A DNA stretch of 64,000 nucleotides from Falcatimonas sp. MSJ-15 (GCF_018918265.1 NZ_JAHLQC010000006.1:62001-126000), one strand, 5' to 3'; positions 1-8,381 are shown, counted from the stretch's first letter. A program made the numbers and translations. The notes: generated from the letters alone by a model not told the origin.

Positions 1-348
1 CTTGAAACTAAAACAGACTATCCTTGGATCAAGTCATATGGCGCCCAGGCGATAGAAGATCGCTTACGACTTCAAAAAGGCTCAACAGTAATAGTTGATG
101 GCTACATACAGGGAAGAATCGTAAACAGAAAAACAAAGTGTTCATGTTGCCAGGAAATTTATCCTTGGAAAGATCAGACAATGGAAATTGCTTCATTTGA
201 TGTAGAGCACATAAAAGATTATAAGACAGATGAAATCCTAAGTCTTGAAGAAGGAAAGAAAGTTGAAGATTTAAGAAATGAACTCTACAGATGTTGCATA
301 CATGATGAAATGTCTGAAGATATGAACACAGACGATATTATCAACTAA
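1..348 (+). CDS. SSB-like protein, 3' part only
   Basis: The reading frame is open from the first base and stops at TAA 346-348, giving the last 115 residues of a protein whose start lies left of the window. Residues 11-75 look like the second half of an OB fold of a single-stranded DNA-binding protein: a SYGAQAIEDRL stretch, then GSTVIVDGYIQGR, a CSCC pair and an ASFDVEHI strand. The short acidic tail is typical of small SSB variants on integrative elements. The next genes share its strand and one encodes a Rad52-like annealing protein, which supports a role in DNA transfer or recombination. A perfect hairpin terminator follows 7 nt after the stop. Confidence 0.55.
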   Translation, partial: LETKTDYPWIKSYGAQAIEDRLRLQKGSTVIVDGYIQGRIVNRKTKCSCCQEIYPWKDQTMEIASFDVEHIKDYKTDEILSLEEGKKVEDLRNELYRCCIHDEMSEDMNTDDIIN

Positions 349-355
349 TTTTCTC

Positions 356-387
356 GCTGCGCATTGCTAGTCTTTGCGCAGCTTTTT
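356..387 (+). terminator. Rho-independent terminator
   Basis: GCTGCGCA (356-363) and TGCGCAGC (375-382) form a perfect 8-bp stem with an 11-nt loop, followed by five T. It closes the SSB-like transcript. The next promoter starts two bases later. Confidence 0.85.
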
Positions 388-388
388 A

Positions 389-418
389 CTGAACTTTTTT
401 TATAGCTTCTCCCATAAT
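389..418 (+). promoter_or_regulatory. Promoter, copy 1 of a three-copy element promoter
   Basis: A -35-like CTGAAC (389-394), an 18-nt spacer and CATAAT (413-418) lie directly after the terminator. The same module, including most of the spacer (CTTCTCCCATAAT at its end), recurs at 1786-1815 and 7677-7706. Copies 1 and 2 also share the leader TTTATGATTTCAAAGGAGAA that carries the ribosome binding site. Conservation beyond the hexamers suggests a common regulator or recent duplication. Confidence 0.6.
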
Positions 419-461
419 TACACTGTAAATAAAATTTATGATTTCAAAGGAGAAATTGAAT

Positions 462-1737
462 ATGGCAAACGAAAATGTATTGCTTGACAGCTATTGTGTT
501 CAGGGAACTGATATTAATGCGTTTTATGATAATTTACAGCAAATGGCTGATAGAACTTATATCTCATCCGTATATGGCAGAGATACTGCTTTTTTATCAG
601 CTTACAGTGGAAAAAATTTGAAAGGATATGATGGTACCGATATAAGTCAGATTATCCCTTTCAGATACATTTCACAAGATACAGTTAGGAATTTTCAATT
701 AAAAAACACAATGTTTGGTATAGGTTTTCTGAGAAAAAGAGATTATAATGATGATGTTGTTGCTGAAACAATTGATAAAACTGGTTTAGTTATATGTGCA
801 GACAAACTTGATAAGGATGTTTATGAGACATCTAAAAAAAATGTTCGTTTCAACAAATTGTTTAAAGACACTAACTCAAAGAGCTGCTATATCCGGAAGC
901 GCAATATTCGGCGAAAAAAGTGTGTTTCGAGATATGTTACTTGCTTCTTCGATTTTTAACAGAAATGAACGTATGAAATTCGTTTATCGAAAAGTTGGAG
1001 GTACAATTAAGCTTTTCTCCGTTTTTTCAGAGTATTATCCTCGTTCCAAACAGGATATCCTCATTACAGCGATGAAACATCCGGATTTTCCATTTAAGGA
1101 TTTTGTGTTTAAAGAGTTTAAGATAACTAATTTTCTTACACAGGCAATATTTATAAAGCCTGACGCTGATACTGACACCGGTATTGTTCCAGGAATTATT
1201 ATTCTTAACTCTGATGTCGGCTGCTCATACTTTACTGTAAGGAATGTCTTCTTTATCAATGGTTCATACGTTGTACAATCTGAAGAATCTGCGAAACATT
1301 CATCAAGACTTAATTCAGATAGAATACTTGATATGTTTGCAGCTGCAAGAAAAAAACTTGATATGAGCGACTTTATTGATAAAATGAAGAGCTTAAAAGA
1401 AGCATATATTCCATATTGTGGGTATGCAGATGACGAAGCAATTAGTACCGAAGATATAATTCAAAAGACAACGGACGCTGATACCATCGTTAATGATGCC
1501 TTGAAAGCTGTTTATAATGCTGTTATGTCTAAGAGGTGTATTACAGATGCGTTTGACAAAATATCTTGTTCTTTATACGGCTGGCAAAATTATAATTATT
1601 ATGATTTTGCTAAAAAAATCATTGAAGCCAGTTCTATGTTTGATGAGCTCGACTCAAGTACTCAATTGTCGTTTCATCGTGAGGCATTTCACACACCTGA
1701 TGTACTAGCAGAATTAATCAAGAAATACAAAAAATAA
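462..1737 (+). pseudogene. Unknown element gene, frameshifted
   Basis: I do not recognise the family. Translation starts at ATG 462 behind AAAGGAG (446-452). This frame stays good to about residue 140 and then turns into arginine-rich nonsense ending at 959. The frame shifted by one base picks up plausible protein from about 870 (SGSAIFGEK) to TAA 1737. The two parts together would make about 425 residues. The change equals one extra base or two lost bases near 865-890. No slippery heptamer is evident there, so I read it as a broken gene rather than programmed frameshifting; a sequencing error is also possible. It shares its promoter and leader type with the following Rad52-like gene. Confidence 0.55.
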
Positions 1738-1745
1738 GCCCTTTA

Positions 1746-1780
1746 AAAGAGCCTTTTCCCATAAGGAAAGGCTCTCTTTT
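1746..1780 (+). terminator. Rho-independent terminator
   Basis: AGAGCCTTTTCC (1748-1759) pairs with GGAAAGGCTCT (1765-1775), followed by a T-rich run. It ends the frameshifted gene's transcript and sits just before promoter copy 2. Confidence 0.8.
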
Positions 1781-1785
1781 CTTTG

Positions 1786-1815
1786 CTGAACTTTTCTTGT
1801 ATTTTCTCCCATAAT
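1786..1815 (+). promoter_or_regulatory. Promoter, copy 2 of the element promoter
   Basis: CTGAAC (1786-1791), 18-nt spacer, CATAAT (1810-1815). Spacer and downstream leader closely match copy 1. It drives the Rad52-like gene at 1861. Confidence 0.6.
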
Positions 1816-1860
1816 CAAGGTGTAAAAAAATATTTATGATTTCAAAGGAGAAAAAAGATT

Positions 1861-2682
1861 ATGAAATTAAAATTTAGAAATTTAAAAGCAAGTGAAATCA
1901 AACCTGCTATCGCAAAAGTAAATAGTGAAGGTGTAACAATTCTTTTATGGAAGAATAACTTTGTTGATCTTGACATTCTTGATAAAACCATTGAGTCTAC
2001 TGACTATCAGGTTACATTCTCAAGAGAAAATGTGTGTAAAATTTCAATATGGGATAAGCTGAAAAAAGTATGGGTTGAATGCAAGGAAATTGGCGAAGGA
2101 ATATCAGCAAAATGTACTGCTAACGATTCATTAAAACGTGCCGGAATGTCCTGGGGCATAGGGCGAGAGCTTTTTACTTCAGGAGAAGTTTTTAGAGAAT
2201 GTCCGGCATCTAAGCTTGCTGAATATACACAGCTTTCTATTAAGACAGTGATAGACTCATTAGCTTCATGTACAAATGTTTCTAACATCGACGATGTTGA
2301 AGAGTTTTCAATATGAACTACAGAACAAGTTGACGCAGAATTGTTAAAAGTTGAGGAAACAGACAAATTGTTAGCCTGTTTAAATAAACTTACTCCTTAT
2401 CAACGATTACTCGTTACAGCTTATAATGGAGTAGCTTATTCTAATGGTATATTAGAAACAACAGAAAACAATTCCTTCAAAAGAATACGTCTTCTTGCAC
2501 AGAATCTCGGTTATGAAATTTCGTCTGCAACAACTCTTCAAAGAGATTATAGCGAAGCAATCAGCAAACTTCGAAATCTTATGCTTCATGGCGAATCTTT
2601 TTCCAAGCCAAAAGATCTTGGACTTACTAGCTATAAGCAGGCTGAAGACGAAGAACTTATTACAATGTTTGAAATTCTTTAG
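1861..2682 (+). pseudogene. Rad52/Sak-like single-strand annealing protein, interrupted by in-frame TGA
   Basis: The start is ATG 1861, with AAAGGAG about 10 nt upstream. The first part (151 residues to TGA 2314-2316) has a Rad52/Sak-type signature near residues 78-108: WVECKEIGEG, then NDSLKRAGMSWGIGREL, compared with the SDAFKRA-x-x-WGIGRYLY pattern of phage Sak proteins. The frame continues without a further stop from 2317 to TAG 2682, adding about 121 residues with no new ribosome binding site. The gene therefore looks like a 272-residue protein cut by a single nonsense codon. The annealing core is upstream of the stop, so the short product might still work. The SSB-like neighbour fits a recombination role. 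Family assignment is from motif resemblance only. Confidence 0.5.
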
Positions 2683-2743
2683 TGCCATTAAAAGAGTCCT
2701 GTTTAACGATAATGCTAATTAGTTAAGGTGACTCTAAATAAAT

Positions 2744-2784
2744 AAAGACCTATTAGCAGAGTAAATCTGTCGGTAGGTCTTTTT
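2744..2784. terminator. Bidirectional terminator between convergent genes
   Basis: AAAGACCTA (2744-2752) and TAGGTCTTT (2774-2782) form a 9-bp stem with A-rich and T-rich flanks. It serves the Rad52-like gene on + and the ATPase gene on -. Confidence 0.75.
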
Positions 2785-2812
2785 ATCTGACCAATTTCTG
2801 TTTGTAAAATTA

Positions 2813-2825
2813 GGTGGGATTTTGG
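2813..2825. repeat. Direct repeat flanking the ATPase gene, right side in gene sense
   Basis: GGTGGGATTTTGG is found here and again at 4367-4379, on either side of the ATPase gene and followed by similar AT-rich bases (GAATTTTA here, TATTTCGA there). It may mark the ends of an inserted cassette, or be a shared terminator arm. Confidence 0.3.
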
Positions 2826-2848
2826 AATTTTATCCCTCAATCTTATTC

Positions 2849-4051
2849 CTAACCAAGTAAGAACTGCAGCGCATTAATTCTCCTGATACCATCGTAATCA
2901 GCATCAGGATCTTCATCCAGTGTTATGATATACTTTGGATAATGGTCTGTAATTTTCTGCAATGGTCTTAGTTCTCTCGCCAGCGTTGCTTCATCTCGGA
3001 CTGTGGCAGCCACCTGATAGTAAACAGTTCCCTTACTATTCATGGCAACAAAGTCCACTTCCTCTGATTCCACCTTGCCAACATAAACCTTGTATCCACG
3101 TCTGATAAGTTCCAGATAGATGATATTTTCCAGAATATGACCGGTGTCTGCATTTTTAGAACCAAGTAACATATAACGAAGTCCAATGTCAACCACATAA
3201 TATTTATCAAGGGTTTTTAGATAATTTTTCCCCTTCACATCATATCGTTTTGCCTGATATATAATAAAAGACTCCTCTAGTGCTGCTATATATTTCTCAA
3301 CTGTTTTCACATCCACCTTTCTTCCGTCAGATGTCATAGTGTCACTGATTTTCTTTGTCGATGTAAGATTACCAATATTATCAAACATAAATCGTATCAC
3401 ACTTTCAAGCATCATCACATCGGCAATCTTCTTTCTTGAAATAATGTCCTTTAACATCACAGTACTATAGATGCTCTCAAGATACTGATTAATTACTTCT
3501 TCCTTCTCATCTAACATCATAGCATATGGAAATGAACTGAATTTCAAATACTTCTGATACTTTAGCGAAAGCTCTTTTTTATCTCCCGTTGCCTTCACAT
3601 ATTCTTTAAAAGAAAGTGGCAACATCTTAACCTCTACATATCTTCCTGAAAGAAATGTTGCAATCTCAGAAGATAGCATATAGGCATTTGATCCTGTCAG
3701 GTACAAGTCCACGTTAGGCTTTAGATTCAAACTATCCACAACCTTTGGAAAATCTTCCACATTCTGTATTTCATCAAAGAACACATAGTACATATCATCA
3801 TTTGCAAGCCTGTCCTTGATGTATTTATATAATTCTCTTGGCTGCTTCAAATCTTCATAATCATAGTCTTCAAAGTTGATGGCGATGATATGGTCTGCTT
3901 GTACCCCTGAATCTTTCAGATACTCCTGAAATATCTGCATAAGCGTGGATTTGCCACATCGTCTGATACCTGTTACAATCTTTATAATGTCTTTATCTTT
4001 AAATTCCTTCAAAGTTTGAAGATACTCGTCTCTAAGTATTATCTTATTCAT
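2849..4051 (-). CDS. AAA family ATPase with DUF4143
   Basis: This 400-residue protein has the usual length for the AAA_14 plus DUF4143 family. Walker A is GIRRCGKST (residues 28-36). Walker B is YYVFFDEIQN at about residue 100. An arginine-sensor segment, LTGSNAYML, follows. The second half carries the C-terminal nuclease-like DUF4143 fold, with EEVDFVAMNSKG and YYQVAATVRDE near residue 335. The ribosome binding site CAGGAGG lies a few bases before ATG 4051. Such ATPases are common, highly duplicated cargo in Clostridia and Bacteroidetes. Their cellular role is not settled, and I infer none. It is transcribed opposite to its neighbours and is framed by a short direct repeat. Confidence 0.85.
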   Translation of the reverse strand: MNKIILRDEYLQTLKEFKDKDIIKIVTGIRRCGKSTLMQIFQEYLKDSGVQADHIIAINFEDYDYEDLKQPRELYKYIKDRLANDDMYYVFFDEIQNVEDFPKVVDSLNLKPNVDLYLTGSNAYMLSSEIATFLSGRYVEVKMLPLSFKEYVKATGDKKELSLKYQKYLKFSSFPYAMMLDEKEEVINQYLESIYSTVMLKDIISRKKIADVMMLESVIRFMFDNIGNLTSTKKISDTMTSDGRKVDVKTVEKYIAALEESFIIYQAKRYDVKGKNYLKTLDKYYVVDIGLRYMLLGSKNADTGHILENIIYLELIRRGYKVYVGKVESEEVDFVAMNSKGTVYYQVAATVRDEATLARELRPLQKITDHYPKYIITLDEDPDADYDGIRRINALQFLLG

Positions 4052-4439
4052 ATAATCCTCCTGTTTTGCGAAGCAAAATCCAAGTCCTGTGATGAGGAGA
4101 GGATTTACCTTCTTTCTTATGAATCCATTTTCGATGACTACTTTATTTTTTATTTGCTGTATTCATTATATCCAAAAACTTGTTTATTTTCAATAGTTAT
4201 TGGATTTCATTCCAAAAACTATTCTCTTATTGTTTTTTCTTGGATACCATTATTATATTCAATATTGACAGATACTATTCCAGAAAGCGGACATTGTCTG
4301 AGCCACATAATAAAAAATCCCACCTTAATCTGAAACAGAGTTTTTTTCTTCTCTATCTCAAAATCGGGTGGGATTTTGGTATTTCGACCATATTAGTAAC
4401 GATGGCGAAATCATTCTGAAAATTGAAGCATCATCATTA
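4052..4439. other. Intergenic stretch with long hairpin
   Basis: No supported gene is present. AAAATCCCACC (4314-4324) and GGTGGGATTTT (4367-4377) form an 11-bp inverted repeat with a 42-nt loop. Its right arm overlaps the direct repeat described at 2813. The bases 4398-4437 read as a protein-like tail (NDGEIILKIEASSL) that could be the remnant of a lost gene just before the terminator at 4440. Confidence 0.35.
4367..4379. repeat. Direct repeat flanking the ATPase gene, left side in gene sense
   Basis: Second copy of GGTGGGATTTTGG (compare 2813-2825). The interval between the copies is about 1.55 kb and contains only the ATPase gene. Confidence 0.3.
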
Positions 4440-4468
4440 AAAGAGCCTCATTTCTGGTGGCTCTTTAT
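4440..4468 (+). terminator. Rho-independent terminator
   Basis: AAAGAGCC (4440-4447) pairs with GGCTCTTT (4459-4466), then ATTT. It is just upstream of the vapBC promoter and isolates it from read-through. Confidence 0.65.
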
Positions 4469-4488
4469 TTCCGTTATTTTCGTTTTTC

Positions 4489-4518
4489 TTGACTAAAATA
4501 TATATCATGGTATATACT
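4489..4518 (+). promoter_or_regulatory. vapBC promoter
   Basis: TTGACT (4489-4494), 18-nt spacer, TATACT (4513-4518). The spacer holds an imperfect palindrome centred on CATG (about 4502-4517), a likely binding site for the VapB-VapC autorepressor complex. Confidence 0.6.
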
Positions 4519-4545
4519 AATAGCAGAGGAAAGGAGTTGATTTCT

Positions 4546-4776
4546 ATGATGACTGCAAAGATTTTTGAAAACGGAAGAAGCCAGGCTGTCAGACTTCCAA
4601 AAGAGTGCAGATTTAATACAGATGAAGTCGTTGTTAATAGAATAGGCGATATTGTGTTACTCATGCCAAAGACGAATAAATGGAGTTCCTTTATGCAAGC
4701 AATAGATATGTTTTCCGATGATTTCATGGAAAATGGACGAGATGATGGAAAAGTACAGGAGCGAGATGAACTATGA
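4546..4776 (+). CDS. vapB: VapB-type antitoxin
   Basis: This 76-residue protein has an N-terminal AbrB/SpoVT swapped-hairpin domain: AKIFENGRSQAVRLPKECRF at residues 4-23 is the classic antitoxin DNA-binding strand set. The acidic C-terminus (residues 55-76) would wrap the toxin. The start at ATG 4546 is chosen because AGGAAAGGAG lies just before it. An in-frame ATG at 4489 is inside the promoter. Its stop overlaps the start of vapC (ATGA), so the two are translationally coupled. It neutralises VapC and, with VapC, should repress its own promoter. Confidence 0.88.
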   Translation: MMTAKIFENGRSQAVRLPKECRFNTDEVVVNRIGDIVLLMPKTNKWSSFMQAIDMFSDDFMENGRDDGKVQERDEL

Positions 4777-5174
4777 GATATATGTTAGACACAAATATTT
4801 GTATCTATGCAATTAAAAACAAGCCGGAACAGGTATTTCTTCGTTTGCAAGCTCATAACCCATCAGAACTTTGTATATCTTCTGTCACTTATGCGGAATT
4901 GGTGCATGGTGTTGAAAAAAGTCAGGCTGTAGAAAAGAACAGATTGGCATTAACTCTGTTATTGGCAAATATTGAAATCATAAGCTTTGATTCTTTAGCA
5001 GCAGAAAGTTATGGAGAAATAAGAGCAGCTTTAGAAAGAAAAGGCACACCTATCGGTCCATTAGATATGATGATTGCCGGTCATGCAAAATCTCTTAATT
5101 ATACAGTAGTAACCAACAATACAAAAGAATTTGAGAGAGTAGACGGATTAAAATTGGAAAACTGGGCTGAATAG
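4773..5174 (+). CDS. vapC: VapC-type PIN-domain toxin ribonuclease
   Basis: This 133-residue PIN protein has the four-acid metal site: D6 in MLDTN, E42 in TYAEL, D98 in GPLDMMIAGHA, and the TNNTKEF loop near residue 114, where asparagine stands in for the usual fourth acid. VapC toxins cut tRNA or rRNA when freed from VapB. The gene overlaps vapB by four bases. The helicase gene starts only 20 bp after its stop with no terminator between, so toxin, antitoxin, helicase and exonuclease could be one transcript. Confidence 0.9.
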   Translation: MRYMLDTNICIYAIKNKPEQVFLRLQAHNPSELCISSVTYAELVHGVEKSQAVEKNRLALTLLLANIEIISFDSLAAESYGEIRAALERKGTPIGPLDMMIAGHAKSLNYTVVTNNTKEFERVDGLKLENWAE

Positions 5175-5194
5175 CTATTAAAAAGACTTGAGAA

Positions 5195-7042
5195 ATGAGG
5201 ATGCTGACAGAAATGTACTTATCAGAAGAACAAAACAAATTTTTAAAAATCGCACAAGAAGGCAAAAACATTCTTGTTGATGCATGTATCGGTAGTGGAA
5301 AAACTACAGCCATTCAGGTACTTTGCAATGAATTGCCAAAAAATAAAAGGATATTATATTTAACTTATAACAAACTTTTAAAAATTGATGCAAAATCTAA
5401 AATAAAAGAGAAAAACGTTCTGGTAACAAATTATCATGGTTTTGCATACAGCAGTTTGGCTCGTATAGGGGTTAAAGTTGCTGTTCCAGAACTCATTCAA
5501 AGATTTATTGCTGTGAAACCTAATATTCGTCCATACGATATTTTGATTATTGATGAATATCAGGATATAGAGCAAGAGTTGGCCGAATTGTTAAAGATAG
5601 TTAAGTCTGTAAATCCTTCAATGCAGATAATTGCAGTGGGTGATATGCAGCAAAAAATATATGATAAAACAACTCTTAATGTATCAGAGTTTATAAATGA
5701 GTTTCTGGGTGATCATGTATTATTAGAGTTTACTAAATGCTTTCGATTGTCTTCAGAACTAGCGGCACGTTTAGGACGTATTTGGAATAAGCCTATTATA
5801 GGTGTAAATAAAGAATGTCGTGTAGAGAGAATGAATAAAGAACAGGTTATAAAACTTTTGTCACAGCAAAAGCCAGAAGATATTCTTTGCTTAGGTCCAC
5901 GAACCAATTGCTTGTCTGATGTGCTTAACGAACTAGAAGAGCAATATCCTGAAACCTATAATAAAAATACAGTTTATGCGAGTATTGCAGACTCAGATTC
6001 TTTAGGCTCAACAGCGCCTAAAGAAGATTCTGCGATATTTACAACTTATGATAGCAGTAAGGGGTTAGAGAGAAAGATAGTTGTTATTTTTGATTATACA
6101 GAAAGTTATTGGCAGACAAGAATTGAGAAGCCTCTTCAATCGTATGAGATTTTAAGAAATATTTTTTGTGTTGCTGCAAGCAGAGGCAAGGAACGAATTA
6201 TATTTGTTGATAGCGATGATGAAGAATTATCTGAAAAAACACTAGCTACACCTGTAAACATGAATATGAAATTTAAAGATGAAGATATATCAAAAATGTT
6301 CGAATTCAAGTTTAAAGAAGCTGTGGAAAAGTGTTTTGAAACAATTAAAATCAAGAAGATTGAAGTTGAAGACAATAGTTCTATCAAAATAAAGAATAAG
6401 GATGGTTTAATTGATCTTTCACCATGTATAGGTATTTTTCAGGAATCCACTTATTTCGATGGATATTCAATAGACGAAAGAATTGAGTTTTATATGAAAA
6501 TCTATGATGATAAAGCATTTTTGTATACGGATGAAATAAAAAAATCTTCTTTAGAAGAAAAAATATTATTTATGACCTCGATAGAAACGAATCAACACAG
6601 ATATAGAAACCAAGTAACAGTTCCTTTTATTAGCGACGCTGAAAGAAATGCTATTTGTGAACGTTTATCTACACAATTGTCGAAAAACGAAGATGTTCAA
6701 GGGAAGTGCGCACTGTATTTTTCTGACAGAAAAAATGGCGATTTGCTTTTTACAGCACTTGGAATGGCAGATGTAGTAAAGGATGATGTTGTATATGAAT
6801 TAAAGTTCGTTTCAGAACTTACCCATGAACATTTTCTTCAGTGCGCAAGCTACGTTGTTGCCATGAAAAAGAAAAAGGGAATTCTTTGGAATACAAAAAA
6901 TAACACTTTGTTTGAGATAACTGTGCCGAATGAAACACATTTCATGGATGCTGTTACAAATGCAATAACAAAAGGGGTAATAAAGAAGTATAATAAACCG
7001 TCGGATGAGAAAATTCAACTTGCCAAGTTGCTAACAGAATAG
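5195..7042 (+). CDS. UvrD-like superfamily 1 helicase with C-terminal PD-(D/E)XK nuclease
   Basis: This is a protein of about 615 residues. Helicase motifs in order are Walker A GSGKTT (33-38), motif II IIDEYQD (D120-E121), motif III GDMQQKIYD (about 152), motif V TTYDSSKGLE (from 283) and motif VI VAASRGKER (from 326) with the arginine finger R330. After residue 480 comes a RecB/Cas4-like nuclease signature: GMAD (D526), then YELK (E535, K537), then QCASY about 12 residues on. Unwinding and cutting are thus on one chain. The domain set is smaller than AddA, and no AddB is nearby. Start choice is open: 5195, 5201 and 5213 are in frame, with GAGG at 5197-5200 favouring 5213. The exonuclease gene follows after 21 bp. 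Confidence 0.82.
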   Translation: MRMLTEMYLSEEQNKFLKIAQEGKNILVDACIGSGKTTAIQVLCNELPKNKRILYLTYNKLLKIDAKSKIKEKNVLVTNYHGFAYSSLARIGVKVAVPELIQRFIAVKPNIRPYDILIIDEYQDIEQELAELLKIVKSVNPSMQIIAVGDMQQKIYDKTTLNVSEFINEFLGDHVLLEFTKCFRLSSELAARLGRIWNKPIIGVNKECRVERMNKEQVIKLLSQQKPEDILCLGPRTNCLSDVLNELEEQYPETYNKNTVYASIADSDSLGSTAPKEDSAIFTTYDSSKGLERKIVVIFDYTESYWQTRIEKPLQSYEILRNIFCVAASRGKERIIFVDSDDEELSEKTLATPVNMNMKFKDEDISKMFEFKFKEAVEKCFETIKIKKIEVEDNSSIKIKNKDGLIDLSPCIGIFQESTYFDGYSIDERIEFYMKIYDDKAFLYTDEIKKSSLEEKILFMTSIETNQHRYRNQVTVPFISDAERNAICERLSTQLSKNEDVQGKCALYFSDRKNGDLLFTALGMADVVKDDVVYELKFVSELTHEHFLQCASYVVAMKKKKGILWNTKNNTLFEITVPNETHFMDAVTNAITKGVIKKYNKPSDEKIQLAKLLTE

Positions 7043-7063
7043 ACTAAAAGGAGGAAAAATTGT

Positions 7064-7624
7064 ATGGATTATTTTGCTGTAATTGATACAGAGACAAATT
7101 GGGACAATGAAGTGATGTCCATAGGTGTCGTGATAGCGGAAAAAGATACATTTAAAAAAGTGGATGATCTATATTTTATATTTATTCCGGAATATAAGGT
7201 CGGTGGTATGTTTTCCAGGGTACTTCCAGTAAAAGAGAGAAATCCTGAAGATGTTTTATTTTCACGCGAAGAATCCATGGAAAAAATCAAAGCGGTTTTT
7301 AAAAAATATGATGTCAAAAAATTGTTTGCTTATAATGCTTCTTTTGACAGAAATATGTTAAGAGAGCTAAATACCTATAGATGGTATGATATTATGAAAA
7401 TTGCGGCATACAGGCAGTACAATGATAAAATTTCTGACAGTATAGAATGTTACCGGACAGGAAGAATGAAACGTAATTATGGCGTAGAGCCTATGATACA
7501 GTTGTTAACTGGAAACTGCAAATATATGGAAGTACATAATGCATTATATGATGCGTTTGATGAGCTTGAGATTATGCGATTGCTTGGAAAAACACTGGAA
7601 GAATATAATATTGCAGAAATTTAG
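7064..7624 (+). CDS. DEDDh 3'-5' exonuclease
   Basis: This 186-residue protein is a compact DnaQ-like domain. Exo I is VIDTETN (D8, E10). Exo II is FAYNASFDRNML at about residue 85. Exo III is HNALYDAFDEL, with H158 and D163. The DEDDh set is complete, so it should be an active 3'-5' exonuclease on DNA or RNA. The ribosome binding site AAAAGGAGGA precedes ATG 7064. It is the last gene before a strong terminator at 7638, and the tight spacing to the helicase-nuclease gene suggests the two proteins act together. Whether they repair DNA, aid element transfer or act in defence cannot be told from sequence. Confidence 0.85.
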   Translation: MDYFAVIDTETNWDNEVMSIGVVIAEKDTFKKVDDLYFIFIPEYKVGGMFSRVLPVKERNPEDVLFSREESMEKIKAVFKKYDVKKLFAYNASFDRNMLRELNTYRWYDIMKIAAYRQYNDKISDSIECYRTGRMKRNYGVEPMIQLLTGNCKYMEVHNALYDAFDELEIMRLLGKTLEEYNIAEI

Positions 7625-7637
7625 TCATACCACCAAA

Positions 7638-7668
7638 GAGTCTTTCCTTTATAGGAAAGGCTTTTTTT
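7638..7668 (+). terminator. Rho-independent terminator
   Basis: CTTTCC (7642-7647) pairs with GGAAAG (7654-7659), extended by outer pairs, and is followed by seven T. It resembles the terminator at 1746, which is also placed just before a copy of the element promoter. Confidence 0.8.
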
Positions 7669-7676
7669 AATACCGT

Positions 7677-7706
7677 TTGAACTTTTCTTATATCTTCTCC
7701 CATAAT
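7677..7706 (+). promoter_or_regulatory. Promoter, copy 3 of the element promoter, orphaned
   Basis: TTGAAC (7677-7682), 18-nt spacer, CATAAT (7701-7706). The spacer is nearly the same as in copies 1 and 2. No element-type gene follows: the next sequence is an IS630 fragment, so its original gene was probably lost or replaced. Confidence 0.55.
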
Positions 7707-7780
7707 ACTAGTATAATCCACTTTAAATACCAAACTATTTTAATTCACATTTCTATTATGGTATAATTGAACCATCGGAG

Positions 7781-8335
7781 GTGCCAATTATTCCTAATAC
7801 AATTAAAACTATTTCTTTAACAGATGATGATAAATCTTACTTAAATAAACTGCCGACTCAGAGCACTTTGGAAATTCGCGTTTATCAACGTGCTAGGATC
7901 CTTTAGCTCAAATCTGAGGATGCATCTAACGAAGCAATTGCTGACAAACTGGATATTGAAATCAGTGTGGTAAAATGTTGTCTTAACAAATTTAAAGAGA
8001 ACGGTGTTGAAAGTTCTGACTTTGTGACTTTTTTAAAGAAACTTGATGAAAAATATCAAAAGGGCGATATTATTCGGATTATTCTGGATAATCACTTTGC
8101 ACATACCTCCAAAGAACCCAAGGAATATCTGAATACGGTTTCTGGACGTTTTGAGTTTGTGTTTTCACTTGCGGAAGAAACTGCTTTGGTGTGGAGAGGA
8201 ACAGAGATTGAGCTGTCCGACTTGGCAGTAAATGATATGGTTTCAATAACATTTGCAGGAGAAATTCAGGAAACATACCCGGCACGCATAATGAACGTGA
8301 TAAAGGTGCAGCTGCTGGGGGAAAATTTAGATTGA
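7781..8335 (+). pseudogene. IS630-type transposase remnant fused to an unrelated tail
   Basis: One frame reads from GTG 7781 (after GGAGGT) with a TAG at 7904-7906. Up to about 8010 it encodes an IS630-like N-terminal helix-turn-helix region (LEIRVYQRARIL). It then jumps to the catalytic segment IRIILDNHFAHTSKEPKEYL near 8075-8125, where the DNH aspartate of the DDE triad is seen. The middle of the transposase and the end with the last acidic residue are missing. From about 8160 the frame turns into a different protein tail (ELSDLAVNDMVSITFAGEI), resembling the C-terminus of small DUF3221-type lipoproteins. Bases 7869-7970 are repeated at 9761-9862. It is not expected to be functional. Confidence 0.7.
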
Positions 8336-8359
8336 CATATCCAGAAAAATACTTATAAT
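8332..8359 (+). promoter_or_regulatory. queDE promoter
   Basis: Consensus TTGACA (8332-8337), 16-nt spacer and perfect TATAAT (8354-8359), about 22 nt upstream of the riboswitch aptamer. The -35 overlaps the end of the upstream pseudogene. Confidence 0.75.
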
Positions 8360-8381
8360 AAACATATCGCATAAAAATGCG

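Noticed and set aside
865-890. Programmed frameshifting in the element gene at 462-1737
   Set aside because: No slippery heptamer with a downstream stem is apparent, and the neighbouring gene is also interrupted, so decay is the simpler reading.
4016-4419. Overlapping plus-strand frames of 79-105 codons after the ATPase gene
   Set aside because: They run antisense into the ATPase start and through AT-rich spacer, have no ribosome binding site and show a Phe/Ile/Leu-rich composition typical of chance translation.
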